Shown in pieces: positions 33,524-42,800 of a DNA stretch of 64,000 bases (the first letter of the stretch is position 1; every line of letters begins with the position of its first letter). The DNA is taken from positions 1 through 64,000 of the forward strand of contig NZ_JAPVRC010000002.1 of assembly GCF_030345335.1 (NCBI RefSeq), in the 5' to 3' direction. The position numbers and the translations under genes are program-made. The notes beneath the pieces are model-generated. The model saw only the letters and a list, made by a program, of their open reading frames with translations, was not told the origin of the DNA and did not search any database. The stretch is from Halobacillus campisalis. Lineage in GTDB: Bacteria > Bacillota > Bacilli > Bacillales > Halobacillaceae.

Positions 33524-36013
33524 TTGAAATCAGTCATTGCTAAAAAACAGGTGCTTATTCTCCTAAGCATCTGTTTTTTTATATCCACGATGCTGGTCAG
33601 TACTTTCGTATGGAATTTGGGATATGCCATGTGGTCAACATTAAAGACTTTCCCAGAATTCAGTAAACCAATAGAAATTAAAGCTTCATTTTTGACAGAT
33701 TTTCATATGCAAGAACAACCTCTCTACTATGGAATAGCGGCCTTAATCGGCTTAGTCGGTATAGCCAACATGATTTACAAACTTAGAAGTAACTTTAAAC
33801 CCGTAGGCACGGACGAAAAAGGTTCCCAGAGATTTGCAACGAGAAAAGAAATTCAACAACAGTACAGGGCCATTCCTGATCGAAAACAACCATATAAAGG
33901 TAAAGGAGGCCCTGTGTTATCTAGAAAAGGGGACAAAGCTTTTATTGATCCGTCACCTGTCAATAATCTAATTATTGGTACGACAAGGAGTGGTAAGGGC
34001 CAAACCTATGTTATTCCAACCATAGATGCCTACTCTCGTGCTGAATATCAGCCCTCTTTAGTCATCAATGATCCTAAAGGCGAGTTATTTGCTTCTAGCC
34101 GGGAGACGCTGGAGAGAAGAGGTTATGAGGTTGAGGTCTTAAACTTAATGAATCCCATGCAAAGCATGAGCTTCAATTTGCTAGAGTTGGTTAAACAATC
34201 TTATAAGGATGGGGATTATTCTACAGCTCAAACTCTTTGCGAAACCATTACTCATATGCTTTACCACAATCCGAATGCTAAAGAACCTATGTGGGATGAT
34301 TCAGCTAAATCACTTGTGAATGCTATGATCCTTGCGGTTACAGAGAAAAGCATAACCGAAGGGATGGAAGAGAAAATTACGATGTACACGGTCGCCAACA
34401 TGCTCTCAGAGTTAGGGACTAGAAATGAAATGGATGAAGATGGCCAAGAGTACAATGCATTGGATCAATTCTTCCAAGAACTACCCCAATCCCATGTAGC
34501 GAAAGGTCAATATGCAACGAGTAATTTTTCCAAAGGGAATACTCGATCAAGCATTTTTACGACAGCGATGAATGGATTGACGAAATTCACAATGAGTGAA
34601 ACAGCTAAAATGACAGCAAAAAACTCTTTGGATTTAAAAAGAGTGGGCTTCGGTCAAAGTATTAAGGGGCGAGGTCGCCCTTTTTCCAAAGTAATAGTTT
34701 CATTCCCGGATGGAACCACTGAAATCAATCAATCTGGAGAGAGTGGGACATGGACCATTAACTTTAATACCTCATTAGAAGCTGGAGATCATTTAGTAAT
34801 TTCTCAAGATTCTGTTCCTGGAAATTCAAAGGATAAAGAAGTTCAAAAGGATAATATGACAATTCGGATTGACAAAGTAGATGAGGAAACGGGCAAGGTT
34901 TCCTTCTCTTATATTTTTGCTAGAGGCACTATTGAAGTAAAAGAAATTATTTACTCCAATAAGCCAATTGCTGTGTTTATGGTTACACCGGATTATGATA
35001 CGTCTACTCATGCTATACCGTCTATTTTCGTTAGCCAATTGTATTATGTATTATCAAAAAATGCAGCCATTGCCAAAGGACAAAAGTGCTTACGAGAAGT
35101 GGTCTTCATGTTAGATGAGTTCGGTAATATGCCTGCGATAGCAGATATGGAAAATAAAATTACGGTATGTTTGGGAAGAAACATTCGCTTTCACTTAGTT
35201 GTTCAATCCTATGCTCAATTAAAAGATTTGTATGGAGAAGATGGGCAAGCCACAATCCGAGGTAACTGCGGAAATGAAATTTATATATTGAGTGCGGACT
35301 ATGATTCTGCTTCCTATTTTTCTTCCAAGTTAGGAAAGCAAACGTTAAATACTCAAACACGTTCTGGATCTACCTTTTCCCTGGATAAGTCGAAAACGGA
35401 AAGTACGGAAGGAAGAGACCTTCTAACGGCCAATGAACTGCAGGAATTGGAGGAAGGAGATACGGTAGTGCGACGTGTGCTATTACGTCGTGATAAGAAA
35501 GGAAGAAAGATTCGTGCCTTTCCTATTTATAATACAGGAAAATACAGTATGAAATATGCTCACACGTATCTTAGTTCAGAATTCCGTCCAGGTAGATCAA
35601 TTACGGAAGAAGAGATTTCTACCCCACACCGCCATGTTCATCCAGCGGACTTAGTTATTGATTTTCAAACTGGCTATTCTAATAAAGCACAGACAGACGA
35701 GGCTGTAGAGGATATGGAAAATCACTCACAAAATGGACCATTCAGTGATTCAGAACAACCTATGGAATGGTGGAGGAAGGAAAAAGTCGGTGAGTTCTTT
35801 GATAAAAGCACATTCTCCCTGATCCACCAACAAATTGCTCCTCATTTAGAACACAGTGAGGAGGAAATGAATGATGAACCTATGGAAGCTTTTCTTTATA
35901 ACTTAAAGCTTTTAGGCGATCACCAAGAAATTAACCGACAAGTGTATAGTCACATTCGCAAACAAATAGATAAGTTAATTGAAGAACAGGAAACACCAGT
36001 GGAGCAGGGATGA
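33524..36013 (+). CDS. VirD4/TcpA-type coupling ATPase (T4CP)
   Basis: The coupling protein that brings the relaxase-DNA complex to the secretion channel. 829 aa with two N-terminal membrane helices (about 7-30, 62-82), Walker A IGTTRSGKGQT near residue 146, NDPKGELF, Walker B VFMLDEFGNMPAIADMENKI near residue 526 and VVQSYAQLKDLYG, typical of VirD4. An unusual beta-rich insertion (about 381-475; IVSFPDGTTEINQSG...GTWTINFN) looks like a bacterial Ig domain. Start TTG 33,524 with GAGGGTGAT ahead; the upstream ATG falls in the previous gene. Confidence 0.9.
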   Translation: MKSVIAKKQVLILLSICFFISTMLVSTFVWNLGYAMWSTLKTFPEFSKPIEIKASFLTDFHMQEQPLYYGIAALIGLVGIANMIYKLRSNFKPVGTDEKGSQRFATRKEIQQQYRAIPDRKQPYKGKGGPVLSRKGDKAFIDPSPVNNLIIGTTRSGKGQTYVIPTIDAYSRAEYQPSLVINDPKGELFASSRETLERRGYEVEVLNLMNPMQSMSFNLLELVKQSYKDGDYSTAQTLCETITHMLYHNPNAKEPMWDDSAKSLVNAMILAVTEKSITEGMEEKITMYTVANMLSELGTRNEMDEDGQEYNALDQFFQELPQSHVAKGQYATSNFSKGNTRSSIFTTAMNGLTKFTMSETAKMTAKNSLDLKRVGFGQSIKGRGRPFSKVIVSFPDGTTEINQSGESGTWTINFNTSLEAGDHLVISQDSVPGNSKDKEVQKDNMTIRIDKVDEETGKVSFSYIFARGTIEVKEIIYSNKPIAVFMVTPDYDTSTHAIPSIFVSQLYYVLSKNAAIAKGQKCLREVVFMLDEFGNMPAIADMENKITVCLGRNIRFHLVVQSYAQLKDLYGEDGQATIRGNCGNEIYILSADYDSASYFSSKLGKQTLNTQTRSGSTFSLDKSKTESTEGRDLLTANELQELEEGDTVVRRVLLRRDKKGRKIRAFPIYNTGKYSMKYAHTYLSSEFRPGRSITEEEISTPHRHVHPADLVIDFQTGYSNKAQTDEAVEDMENHSQNGPFSDSEQPMEWWRKEKVGEFFDKSTFSLIHQQIAPHLEHSEEEMNDEPMEAFLYNLKLLGDHQEINRQVYSHIRKQIDKLIEEQETPVEQG

Positions 36014-36049
36014 AAAATGGAAAAATAAAATATTAAAGGTGGTGATGGA

Positions 36050-37951
36050 GTGTCCGATGAAGAGCTGTTAGAGATATTGTTAAGGTTTTCCGAAGTCTTA
36101 TCAACGAATAATATCTTCACATCTGGGTTAAGGATCGTAGGGTGGGGAACGATATTATTCTTGAAAATGATTGTTGATGGTTTGGAAGGAATGGTTGATC
36201 AGATCTTAACCTTAACGGACTTCTTTTCGAGCGATCCCGTGACTAACTTTCTCGAAACCATCCAACCTGTTCTCTATATTATGCTGGCCATCTCATTGGG
36301 AATGATCGGCTTTCGATTAATCTTTAATAAAGAAAAGAATCGATCTGATATTCCAATGAACCTATTTATATCCATCATGACGATTACTCTGTTGTCTTTT
36401 GGAATGGGGAAAGTGAATGACTTTACTGGAGATGCCATGGACGTAGCGAAAGTACAAACAGATTCTTTTACCACCTCTGATCGAGTAATGGAAGACCATA
36501 TTACAGACATAGTCATTTATGAAGAAACAGACTGGACAGATCCAGATGTAGAAGAACAGCATCATATAAGCCCAGACTCAATTGATAAAATATCTGTTAA
36601 TGAAACTATTGACGATAGTTTTGAAAAATCTAATGGCGATAGCCTGTCAAATAAAGGCCAAAAGATTGTAATGAACAAAGTAGGATTGGAATCAAATGGC
36701 GAAGAAGGGCTTGTTGAGTTAGGAAAAAGTGGTCTGTTTGATTTCCTTCCAGAAAATTATTACAGGTGGCATGTGGATTGGTTTACTGCCATCGTAACCC
36801 TTTCCGTTATGGCTTTTACCATGATATTAATATCGATTAAAGTAGCCAAGCTCTGTTTTGAGCTTGGCTTTAATCATATCGTGGCGCTAATCATGGCGTA
36901 TTCGGATATATCCACGGGCCAGCGATTGAAAGCGATCATTAAAAATATTGGGAGCATTTTTGCTTCGCTTATCATGATTTTCCTAAGCTTACGTGTGTAT
37001 ATGTATTACACAACCTTTATAAATAATAATCTTGAAGGACTTGGGTATTTGATTGCAGGAAGTTTGGCCGTCATTGATGGTCCTAATATCGTACAAAAGC
37101 TCTTTGGCATTGATGCTGGATTGAAAAACGCCTGGCATGTTGCGATGGGTGGTTACCTAGCTTCTAAAACACTCGGACCTCCCGTGAAGAAAGCTGCAGG
37201 AGCTATTACAAGTGGTGGTGCATCAGCCTTAATGAATACAGGCGCTGGAACAGCAGGAGCAGTCGCTGGTATCTATGGGCGCAAAGGTGAAGGAAAAGCG
37301 CAGACAAATGGAAAAAGTGGTCCTTCATCTAGTTTCTCTTCTAAAGAAGGAAATAGAAGTCAAGGAAACTCGCAAAAGAAAGAGCCAAGTCCAATGACAT
37401 CCAATCAGAAGAGCCAAAAAGGTTCTTTTGAAGGAAAGGAAACCAAAAGATCCGAGGAAATAAATAGTCCTTCTACCCATGAAAATCAGGGGCAATCACA
37501 ACCTTCTTCGGATAAGGGGTCTTCTATGGCCTCTCTAAAAGAAGGTTCCCCAGGAGGATTGGACGTCCCATCTTCGAACCACAGCTATGAGCAACCTTTA
37601 TCTAATAAACCTATGAAAGAAACAAGACAAGGAAATATAGGTAGTAGTGGAAAAGGCAGCGACCGTTTATATGCGAACGATAATGTACCTAAGGAGGGGA
37701 CAGACCAAATAGCAGCAAGCAACAAAACAGAAACATCAGATGTAAAAGCTCCAGAAAGTACAGATGATATCCCTATGCCAAATCAAAATAGAACAGAGCA
37801 ACGAACGATAGGGAATTATATGAAAGATCGCATGGGTGAGCGATTCAATTATAATCCTAAGATTCAGAGTGCAAAACGGACGTATAACTTATCACGAAAC
37901 ACTACGGAGAACTGGATAAATAAAATTAAGAAACGCGGGCCTGATTCATAA
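36050..37951 (+). CDS. VirB6/TrbL-like polytopic T4SS membrane protein
   Basis: A 633-aa channel protein. About six to seven membrane helices (near residues 20-45, 75-95, 102-122, 245-270, 300-325, 330-350) are followed by a long low-complexity Ser/Gln/Lys-rich cytoplasmic tail (about 405-600). This matches VirB6/TrsL-type inner-membrane channel proteins of Gram-positive conjugation systems. A GTG start follows AAAGGTGGTGATGG. A hairpin lies over its stop. Confidence 0.8.
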   Translation: MSDEELLEILLRFSEVLSTNNIFTSGLRIVGWGTILFLKMIVDGLEGMVDQILTLTDFFSSDPVTNFLETIQPVLYIMLAISLGMIGFRLIFNKEKNRSDIPMNLFISIMTITLLSFGMGKVNDFTGDAMDVAKVQTDSFTTSDRVMEDHITDIVIYEETDWTDPDVEEQHHISPDSIDKISVNETIDDSFEKSNGDSLSNKGQKIVMNKVGLESNGEEGLVELGKSGLFDFLPENYYRWHVDWFTAIVTLSVMAFTMILISIKVAKLCFELGFNHIVALIMAYSDISTGQRLKAIIKNIGSIFASLIMIFLSLRVYMYYTTFINNNLEGLGYLIAGSLAVIDGPNIVQKLFGIDAGLKNAWHVAMGGYLASKTLGPPVKKAAGAITSGGASALMNTGAGTAGAVAGIYGRKGEGKAQTNGKSGPSSSFSSKEGNRSQGNSQKKEPSPMTSNQKSQKGSFEGKETKRSEEINSPSTHENQGQSQPSSDKGSSMASLKEGSPGGLDVPSSNHSYEQPLSNKPMKETRQGNIGSSGKGSDRLYANDNVPKEGTDQIAASNKTETSDVKAPESTDDIPMPNQNRTEQRTIGNYMKDRMGERFNYNPKIQSAKRTYNLSRNTTENWINKIKKRGPDS

Positions 37952-37966
37952 CTTGGTCCGCGTTTT
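37931..37966 (+). terminator. Hairpin at the VirB6-like gene end
   Basis: The stem AAACGCGGGCC / GGTCCGCGTTT spans the stop codon, followed by TGTTA. It is a partial or attenuating terminator inside the transfer operon. Confidence 0.6.
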
Positions 37967-37986
37967 GTTATGAAGGAGTGTTTTTA

Positions 37987-38301
37987 TTGCAATACAAGAT
38001 TCCATCCGAAATTGGAAGTGAGTTGAAGATCAACCGTTTATTTTATCTTACAGACTTACTTGTGGTCCTCATCTTGGGCGGCATAGGTTTCACATTCCGG
38101 TATGTCGTTCATTCTTCATTCGTTTGGTACTATGCGATCTTTTGGGTCTTATTGATGGTTGCTTGGTTGATCCGACCCAAAACGAACCCAAAACTGCGTA
38201 TGGCTAAAGCCCTGTTCTTAGCTGTCACAAGGGACCGAATTGCTTATTGTGCCATCGATAAAAAAGAGAGGGAGGATGGTAGGAATGGGGATCAAATATG
38301 A
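37987..38301 (+). CDS. Small membrane protein, TcpE/PrgI-like
   Basis: A 104-aa protein (YKIPSEIGSELKINRLFYLTDLLVVLILGG...) with two adjacent membrane helices (about 22-42 and 47-66) followed by a short basic tail with RMAKALFLAVTRDRIAY. This is the PrgI/TcpE/VirB3 form typically found just upstream of VirB4. A TTG start at 37,987 is better placed than GTG 37,978, which lies on AAGGAG. It overlaps the next gene by 17 nt. Confidence 0.75.
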   Translation: MQYKIPSEIGSELKINRLFYLTDLLVVLILGGIGFTFRYVVHSSFVWYYAIFWVLLMVAWLIRPKTNPKLRMAKALFLAVTRDRIAYCAIDKKEREDGRNGDQI

Positions 38302-38521
38302 AGAGTTTAATGACGAAGAATATGCCTTCCAACAGTTAAAGATACTTCTTGAAGAACAGCTTGGACGAGACTTAACAAAAATAGAAGCACGGAAGATTCG
38401 GTGGTTGTCTGGATGGGAGCAAGAAACGGTCGGCGTACTGTTTGACCTGATTCAAGAAGTATCAGGAAAGGAAACAAAGCCTGATAACCATAAGGATGAT
38501 ATGAGGGAGGACTTTAAATGA
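38285..38521 (+). CDS. Hypothetical small protein of the transfer operon
   Basis: A 78-aa acidic, soluble protein (YEEFNDEEYAFQQLKILLEEQLGRDLTKIEARKIRWLSGWEQETVGVLFDLIQEVSG). Predicted helical; the EARKIRWLSGWE segment looks like a DnaD/helicase-loader fragment but that is weak. ATG 38,285 follows GGAGGATGG and overlaps the upstream gene; its stop overlaps the next start (ATGA). Confidence 0.65.
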   Translation: MGIKYEEFNDEEYAFQQLKILLEEQLGRDLTKIEARKIRWLSGWEQETVGVLFDLIQEVSGKETKPDNHKDDMREDFK

Positions 38522-39177
38522 AGAAGATAAAAAAAGACCACCCTTTCTTCAAAGAAGAGAGTTCCGAAGAAATGGCTCTTTTTGATGAACGAAAAACTAC
38601 TGAGAAAAACAAGAAGCAGCAAAGGTCAAAAGCTAAAAAGGAAAAGAGAGAGGTGGCCATACCATCCATAGCTGAGATTCTTCCCATTCAGGACATGACC
38701 GAGGAAGGATCCTTTCAATTAAAAGGAGATGGGGGCTATATGGACGTGATGCAACTTCATAGTAAAGACATATATTCGCCATCTACCCAAGAAACTGAAT
38801 ACGACATCATGAAGATGGCCAAGTTCTTTCAATCGTATGCGCCTGATATCAAGATCGTGTCTATGAATTTTCCGGTTAATATGAAAAAACAACTGGATGC
38901 GATTAATTACAAGATTGCTCAAAACAAAGCGCCTCTTTATGAGCGCTTTTTAATTAGAAAAAGAGAGGAGCTGCATTTTTTAGAGACCTACCGGACGAAC
39001 AGAGAGTTTTATTTATATATCTACGGGACTAGTCTTAAACAGCTTGCTGAGTATAGAAACAATTGTCGGCGTTATCTTGGTCGAGTCGCTCCGGTCATTG
39101 AGTTAACCGATGAAAAGAAGCTTGATTTACTCTATAAGCTATACAATCAAAATTCTAAACTAGAAAAGAGGGGATAA
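38518..39177 (+). CDS. TrsD-like accessory T4SS protein
   Basis: A 219-aa protein with a very basic N-terminal tail (about 15-45), then an alpha/beta part (VAIPSIAEILPIQDMTEEGSFQLKGDGGYMDVMQLHSKDI...) and a helical end. Similar proteins sit directly before VirB4 in Gram-positive elements (TrsD in pSK41-type plasmids) and probably act as the N-terminal half of a split VirB4. It overlaps the upstream gene by 4 nt and lies 3 nt before virB4. Confidence 0.72.
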   Translation: MKKIKKDHPFFKEESSEEMALFDERKTTEKNKKQQRSKAKKEKREVAIPSIAEILPIQDMTEEGSFQLKGDGGYMDVMQLHSKDIYSPSTQETEYDIMKMAKFFQSYAPDIKIVSMNFPVNMKKQLDAINYKIAQNKAPLYERFLIRKREELHFLETYRTNREFYLYIYGTSLKQLAEYRNNCRRYLGRVAPVIELTDEKKLDLLYKLYNQNSKLEKRG

Positions 39178-39180
39178 GGA

Positions 39181-41103
39181 ATGTTCTCATTTCTAAAAAA
39201 GAAAAGTGATGCCGAAGAAACCCAAGAAAAAGGATATAACCCTTTCTTACTGGCCCATATCCAACCACAAGGAGGAATTAAGTTTCACGAAACCTTTACC
39301 CGAAAAGGAGACGGTTATGAAGTTTGTGTCCATGTCTATTCCTTCCCAAAAAATGTTTCGGACTTTTGGTTAGAGCCTATTTTCAATATGGAGAATGTCA
39401 TTACTACGATGGATATTGTCTCTGACGATCGTTACAAAGTCCGAGATGGTTTGAACAAAGGGATGGCTGAACAGAGTTCCAGAATGATTAATGAAAAAGA
39501 TAATGCAGGCATTATTGAAGCCCAAAATAACTACGATGATTTGCGGCAGCTATATAATCAGGTTTCTGAAGAAGGAGAAATCATAAAACGTGTTCATCTT
39601 AGGCATTATGTAAGTGCCCAAACAAGAGAAGAGCTGGAAGACAAAGTGAAAGTGGTCTTATCGACGTTACAGGACGAAAACTTTCGAGGATCTATCTTCT
39701 TAAACGAACAGGAATTTGAATGGAAATCACTACTCACAAATTATACGGAACAATCCACTTATCGAAACAAGAGGGAAGGTCATCCGATACCCGCTTTAGG
39801 GTTAGCAGGTGGCTTTCCTTTTCATTTTACTAGCTTAAACGATCCTTATGGTACGTTTTATGGCACGACACTCACGGGAGGAAATGTGGTCTTTGATCTT
39901 TTCCATAGAGATCAGCAGCGTAAGAGTTATAACGGAGTCATGGTGGGAGCGATGGGAGCAGGAAAGTCCACAACGCTTAAGAAAATTATGCTGGATAACG
40001 CGATTAAAGGATATAAAGTTCGAACGTTTGATGTCACAGGAGAATTTGTGGAGTTAACAGAAGCTTTAGGCGGAAAACAAATCGCGTTAGACGGGTCAGA
40101 TGGGGTCATCAACCCTTTGCAGGTGTATCGAACGGCAGAGGACGAATATACGTCCTTTACTCAGCATTTATCCAAGTTGACGACGTTCTATAAATTCTTA
40201 GCCCCTGAAGCGAATGATAGTGAATTGAAAGAATATGAAAATTTATTAAGAAAGCTCTATGAAAAGCTTGGCTTATGGAAGGACGATACAGATTCAAACA
40301 TAACTGAACTTACTGTCCATGAGTACCCGATCTTTACCGATTTTCTTGCCTTTGTTGAAGAACAACTCTATGAAAATATCAAAGAAGGGAAGCAAAGGGA
40401 GAAGTTGAGTCAGGAAAGGAAACGACGCTTGGAAAGCATCGAATTAAACATTCGTAACCTTGTAGAGACATACTCGCATCTCTTCAATGGCGTATCAACC
40501 ATCGAACACTTTGATGAGCAACAGGTTGTCACTTTTACACTGAGGGGCCTATCTCAAATGAGGGCTGAGGTTTTCCAGGCACAATTGTTTAATGTACTCA
40601 ATCTCTTATGGGACTCCATGCTAACAAATGGTTCTCCTCAGTTTGACGCTTATAATCGAGGAGAACTAGCTTTTGAAGATGCCGTACGATATCTCATCTT
40701 GATGGATGAAGCTCATCACATTATAAATACAAAAAAGAAAAGCGAGAGTGCTCTGGATTTCCTTACAAAGTTTAGTCGCGAGGCAAGAAAATATTTTGGT
40801 GCTCTCCTCTATGCCAGCCACACGATTCGCGATTTTGTCCCTGAGGGATCGGATCAAAGTATGGTAGAGGAGATCAAGAAGCTTTTTGAACTGACACAAT
40901 ACAAGATTATTATGCAGCAGGATAGTAACAACTTAGAGATGATGCAGCAAATATTCATGGGGCAATTAAGCCAAAGTGAATTAAAAGATATTCCTTACCT
41001 TCAAACAGGGGAGACGATGTTAAGCATCCGTGCTGTTGAAAACATTCGCTTCAAGGTGGAGGTATCGGACGAAGAGTTAGCCTTGTTTGGAGGAGGTGCA
41101 TAA
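39181..41103 (+). CDS. VirB4-type T4SS ATPase (TrsE/ConE-like)
   Basis: A 640-aa ATPase that powers the conjugation machine. Walker A GAMGAGKSTTLKK near residue 259, RTFDVTGEFVEL, Walker B YLILMDEAHHI near residue 504, and SREARKYFGALLYASHTIRDFVPE, the C-terminal VirB4 signature, are all seen. An N-terminal docking domain precedes them. Operonic with the upstream TrsD-like and downstream hydrolase genes. Confidence 0.93.
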   Translation: MFSFLKKKSDAEETQEKGYNPFLLAHIQPQGGIKFHETFTRKGDGYEVCVHVYSFPKNVSDFWLEPIFNMENVITTMDIVSDDRYKVRDGLNKGMAEQSSRMINEKDNAGIIEAQNNYDDLRQLYNQVSEEGEIIKRVHLRHYVSAQTREELEDKVKVVLSTLQDENFRGSIFLNEQEFEWKSLLTNYTEQSTYRNKREGHPIPALGLAGGFPFHFTSLNDPYGTFYGTTLTGGNVVFDLFHRDQQRKSYNGVMVGAMGAGKSTTLKKIMLDNAIKGYKVRTFDVTGEFVELTEALGGKQIALDGSDGVINPLQVYRTAEDEYTSFTQHLSKLTTFYKFLAPEANDSELKEYENLLRKLYEKLGLWKDDTDSNITELTVHEYPIFTDFLAFVEEQLYENIKEGKQREKLSQERKRRLESIELNIRNLVETYSHLFNGVSTIEHFDEQQVVTFTLRGLSQMRAEVFQAQLFNVLNLLWDSMLTNGSPQFDAYNRGELAFEDAVRYLILMDEAHHIINTKKKSESALDFLTKFSREARKYFGALLYASHTIRDFVPEGSDQSMVEEIKKLFELTQYKIIMQQDSNNLEMMQQIFMGQLSQSELKDIPYLQTGETMLSIRAVENIRFKVEVSDEELALFGGGA

Positions 41104-41105
41104 GG

Positions 41106-42206
41106 ATGCCTTGGTCCCTTCTCCTTGGGTTAGTCCCACGGAAAGTATGGCTTTGGTTGATTGGTAGTTTGGTAGCTCTTTTCCTTCTACAAATGCTCTT
41201 ATATGCTTCCGTCATTACAGGGCTGATCGGTTATCAAAAGTCTTCCTCCAGTGAGGATGTGAGGTCCATTGATGTAGTAAATGGAACAGCGCAAGTTTCA
41301 GCTGCATTAGAAGAGTACCGCCCTCTGTTTGAAGAATATGCCGAAAAGTATGGGGTGTCCAAGTATGTGGAGCTTCTCCTCGCCAAAACGATGCAGGAAT
41401 CTGGTGGACGTCTTGATGATGTGATGCAAGCCAGTGAATCTCTTGGTCTACCTCCAAACACGATAGAGGATCCTGAGAGAAGTATTAATGTTGGTATTCG
41501 ATACTTCTCTGAAATGCTGGATAAAGCAGGAGGAGATATTAAGCTAACACTCCAAGCTTATAACTTCGGTGGAGGGTTCATTGATTACGCAAATGAACAC
41601 AACAATGGAGAATATAGCAAAGAGTTAGCCATCGAATTTTCAAGAATGAAGTACCAGGAATTGAAGCATACAGGCATGTATTCCTGCATTAGACCGGAGT
41701 CGGCAGAAACAGGAGCTTGTTATGGGGATATTGGTTATGTTGAGGCCGTTTTAAGTTATCTTAAAGGCGGAGTGATTGAAGCAGATTTACAACCAACGGG
41801 AGATTGGGTTATGCCCGCTGAGGGAGCACTCACACAAACATCTGATTACGGAATGCGCTCAGATCCTTTTGATGGAACACCGGATATGCATAGAGGTATT
41901 GATTTTGCTTGTACGAACGCCGTAACGCCTATTCAAAGCGTAGATAACGGTCAAGTGGTTGATGTGGTAAGAAAAAACTCTGGCTATGGAAATAACGTAC
42001 TTGTAAAACATGAAGAGGGACTTTATAGTCACTATGCTCATTTGTACACGATAAGTGTACAAAACGGGGAGATGATTCAAAAAGGAACAAAAGTAGGCAA
42101 GTGTGGTTCGACAGGAAACTCTACAGGTCCCCATCTACACTTCGAAGTTAGGACCAAAAACCAATACCGTTCTGACGTAGATCCTGCTCCATATCTTGGT
42201 CTTTAA
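41106..42206 (+). CDS. Conjugation cell-wall hydrolase: lysozyme-like + M23 peptidase
   Basis: A 366-aa bifunctional enzyme that opens the peptidoglycan for the channel. One membrane anchor (about 10-35), a bacterial lysozyme/transglycosylase domain (about 65-190; LLLAKTMQESGG with catalytic Glu, LTLQAYNFGGGFIDYA) and a C-terminal M23 metallopeptidase (about 245-362; MHRGIDFA, GNNVLVKHEEGLYSHYAHL, GPHLHFEVR with zinc ligands). ICEBs1 CwlT instead pairs the first domain with NlpC/P60, so this is an alternative domain pairing. AGGAGGTGCATAAGG precedes the ATG. Confidence 0.92.
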   Translation: MPWSLLLGLVPRKVWLWLIGSLVALFLLQMLLYASVITGLIGYQKSSSSEDVRSIDVVNGTAQVSAALEEYRPLFEEYAEKYGVSKYVELLLAKTMQESGGRLDDVMQASESLGLPPNTIEDPERSINVGIRYFSEMLDKAGGDIKLTLQAYNFGGGFIDYANEHNNGEYSKELAIEFSRMKYQELKHTGMYSCIRPESAETGACYGDIGYVEAVLSYLKGGVIEADLQPTGDWVMPAEGALTQTSDYGMRSDPFDGTPDMHRGIDFACTNAVTPIQSVDNGQVVDVVRKNSGYGNNVLVKHEEGLYSHYAHLYTISVQNGEMIQKGTKVGKCGSTGNSTGPHLHFEVRTKNQYRSDVDPAPYLGL

Positions 42207-42221
42207 GAAAGGAGAACAAGG

Positions 42222-42800
42222 ATGAATAGACGTGTTCTTTTTGGCCTGTTTCTCGTTCTGTTAATCGTTCTCACATCGGTTAATATATATGCTACACGCA
42301 CGGTATCGAATGAAGATCTGCAGGAAGACTTGCACGAGTTGGAAGTGAAAAACGAAAAGATTATGGAAGAAAAAACTGAATTAGAGATGACGGTACAAAA
42401 ACAGGAACCTGCTGACATTCAAGTGAGATATGACGCTTTAGTGAAGCAGGTTTCTACGTTTATAGAGGTGGCTTTTCAACAGGATAAAGAGACCTATCAA
42501 GAAAGGAAAAAAGAAGCTCACAAGGTGATGAGCAACGATTTAGCTTCAACCTTCTTTCCTACAGAGACCTATAAAGGAGACAGGAAAACGGAGGTGGATG
42601 AAGTAGAAATATTCATCAAAACAGGTAATCTCACAAACAATCAAGCTAGCTTATTAGTTAAGTTTAAACACACACTCTATTCTTTACAGAGTGATCAAAA
42701 ACAGGTGACTCCTGTGTTTCTCAGAATAAATGCTCATAGAGAAGAAGGGCACTGGATGATAACAGATTTTCAAGACGTCGAAGAGGAGGGCTATTCATGA
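42222..42800 (+). CDS. Membrane-anchored transfer protein (VirB8-like position)
   Basis: A 192-aa protein with one N-terminal membrane helix (about 4-24), a coiled coil (about 32-65) and an extracytoplasmic NTF2-like alpha/beta domain (VRYDALVKQVSTFIEVAFQQD...; EVEIFIKTGNLTNNQASLLVKFKHTLY). This layout matches VirB8/TcpC-type proteins. AGAAAGGAGAACAAGG precedes the ATG. Overlaps the next gene by 4 nt. Confidence 0.68.
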   Translation: MNRRVLFGLFLVLLIVLTSVNIYATRTVSNEDLQEDLHELEVKNEKIMEEKTELEMTVQKQEPADIQVRYDALVKQVSTFIEVAFQQDKETYQERKKEAHKVMSNDLASTFFPTETYKGDRKTEVDEVEIFIKTGNLTNNQASLLVKFKHTLYSLQSDQKQVTPVFLRINAHREEGHWMITDFQDVEEEGYS

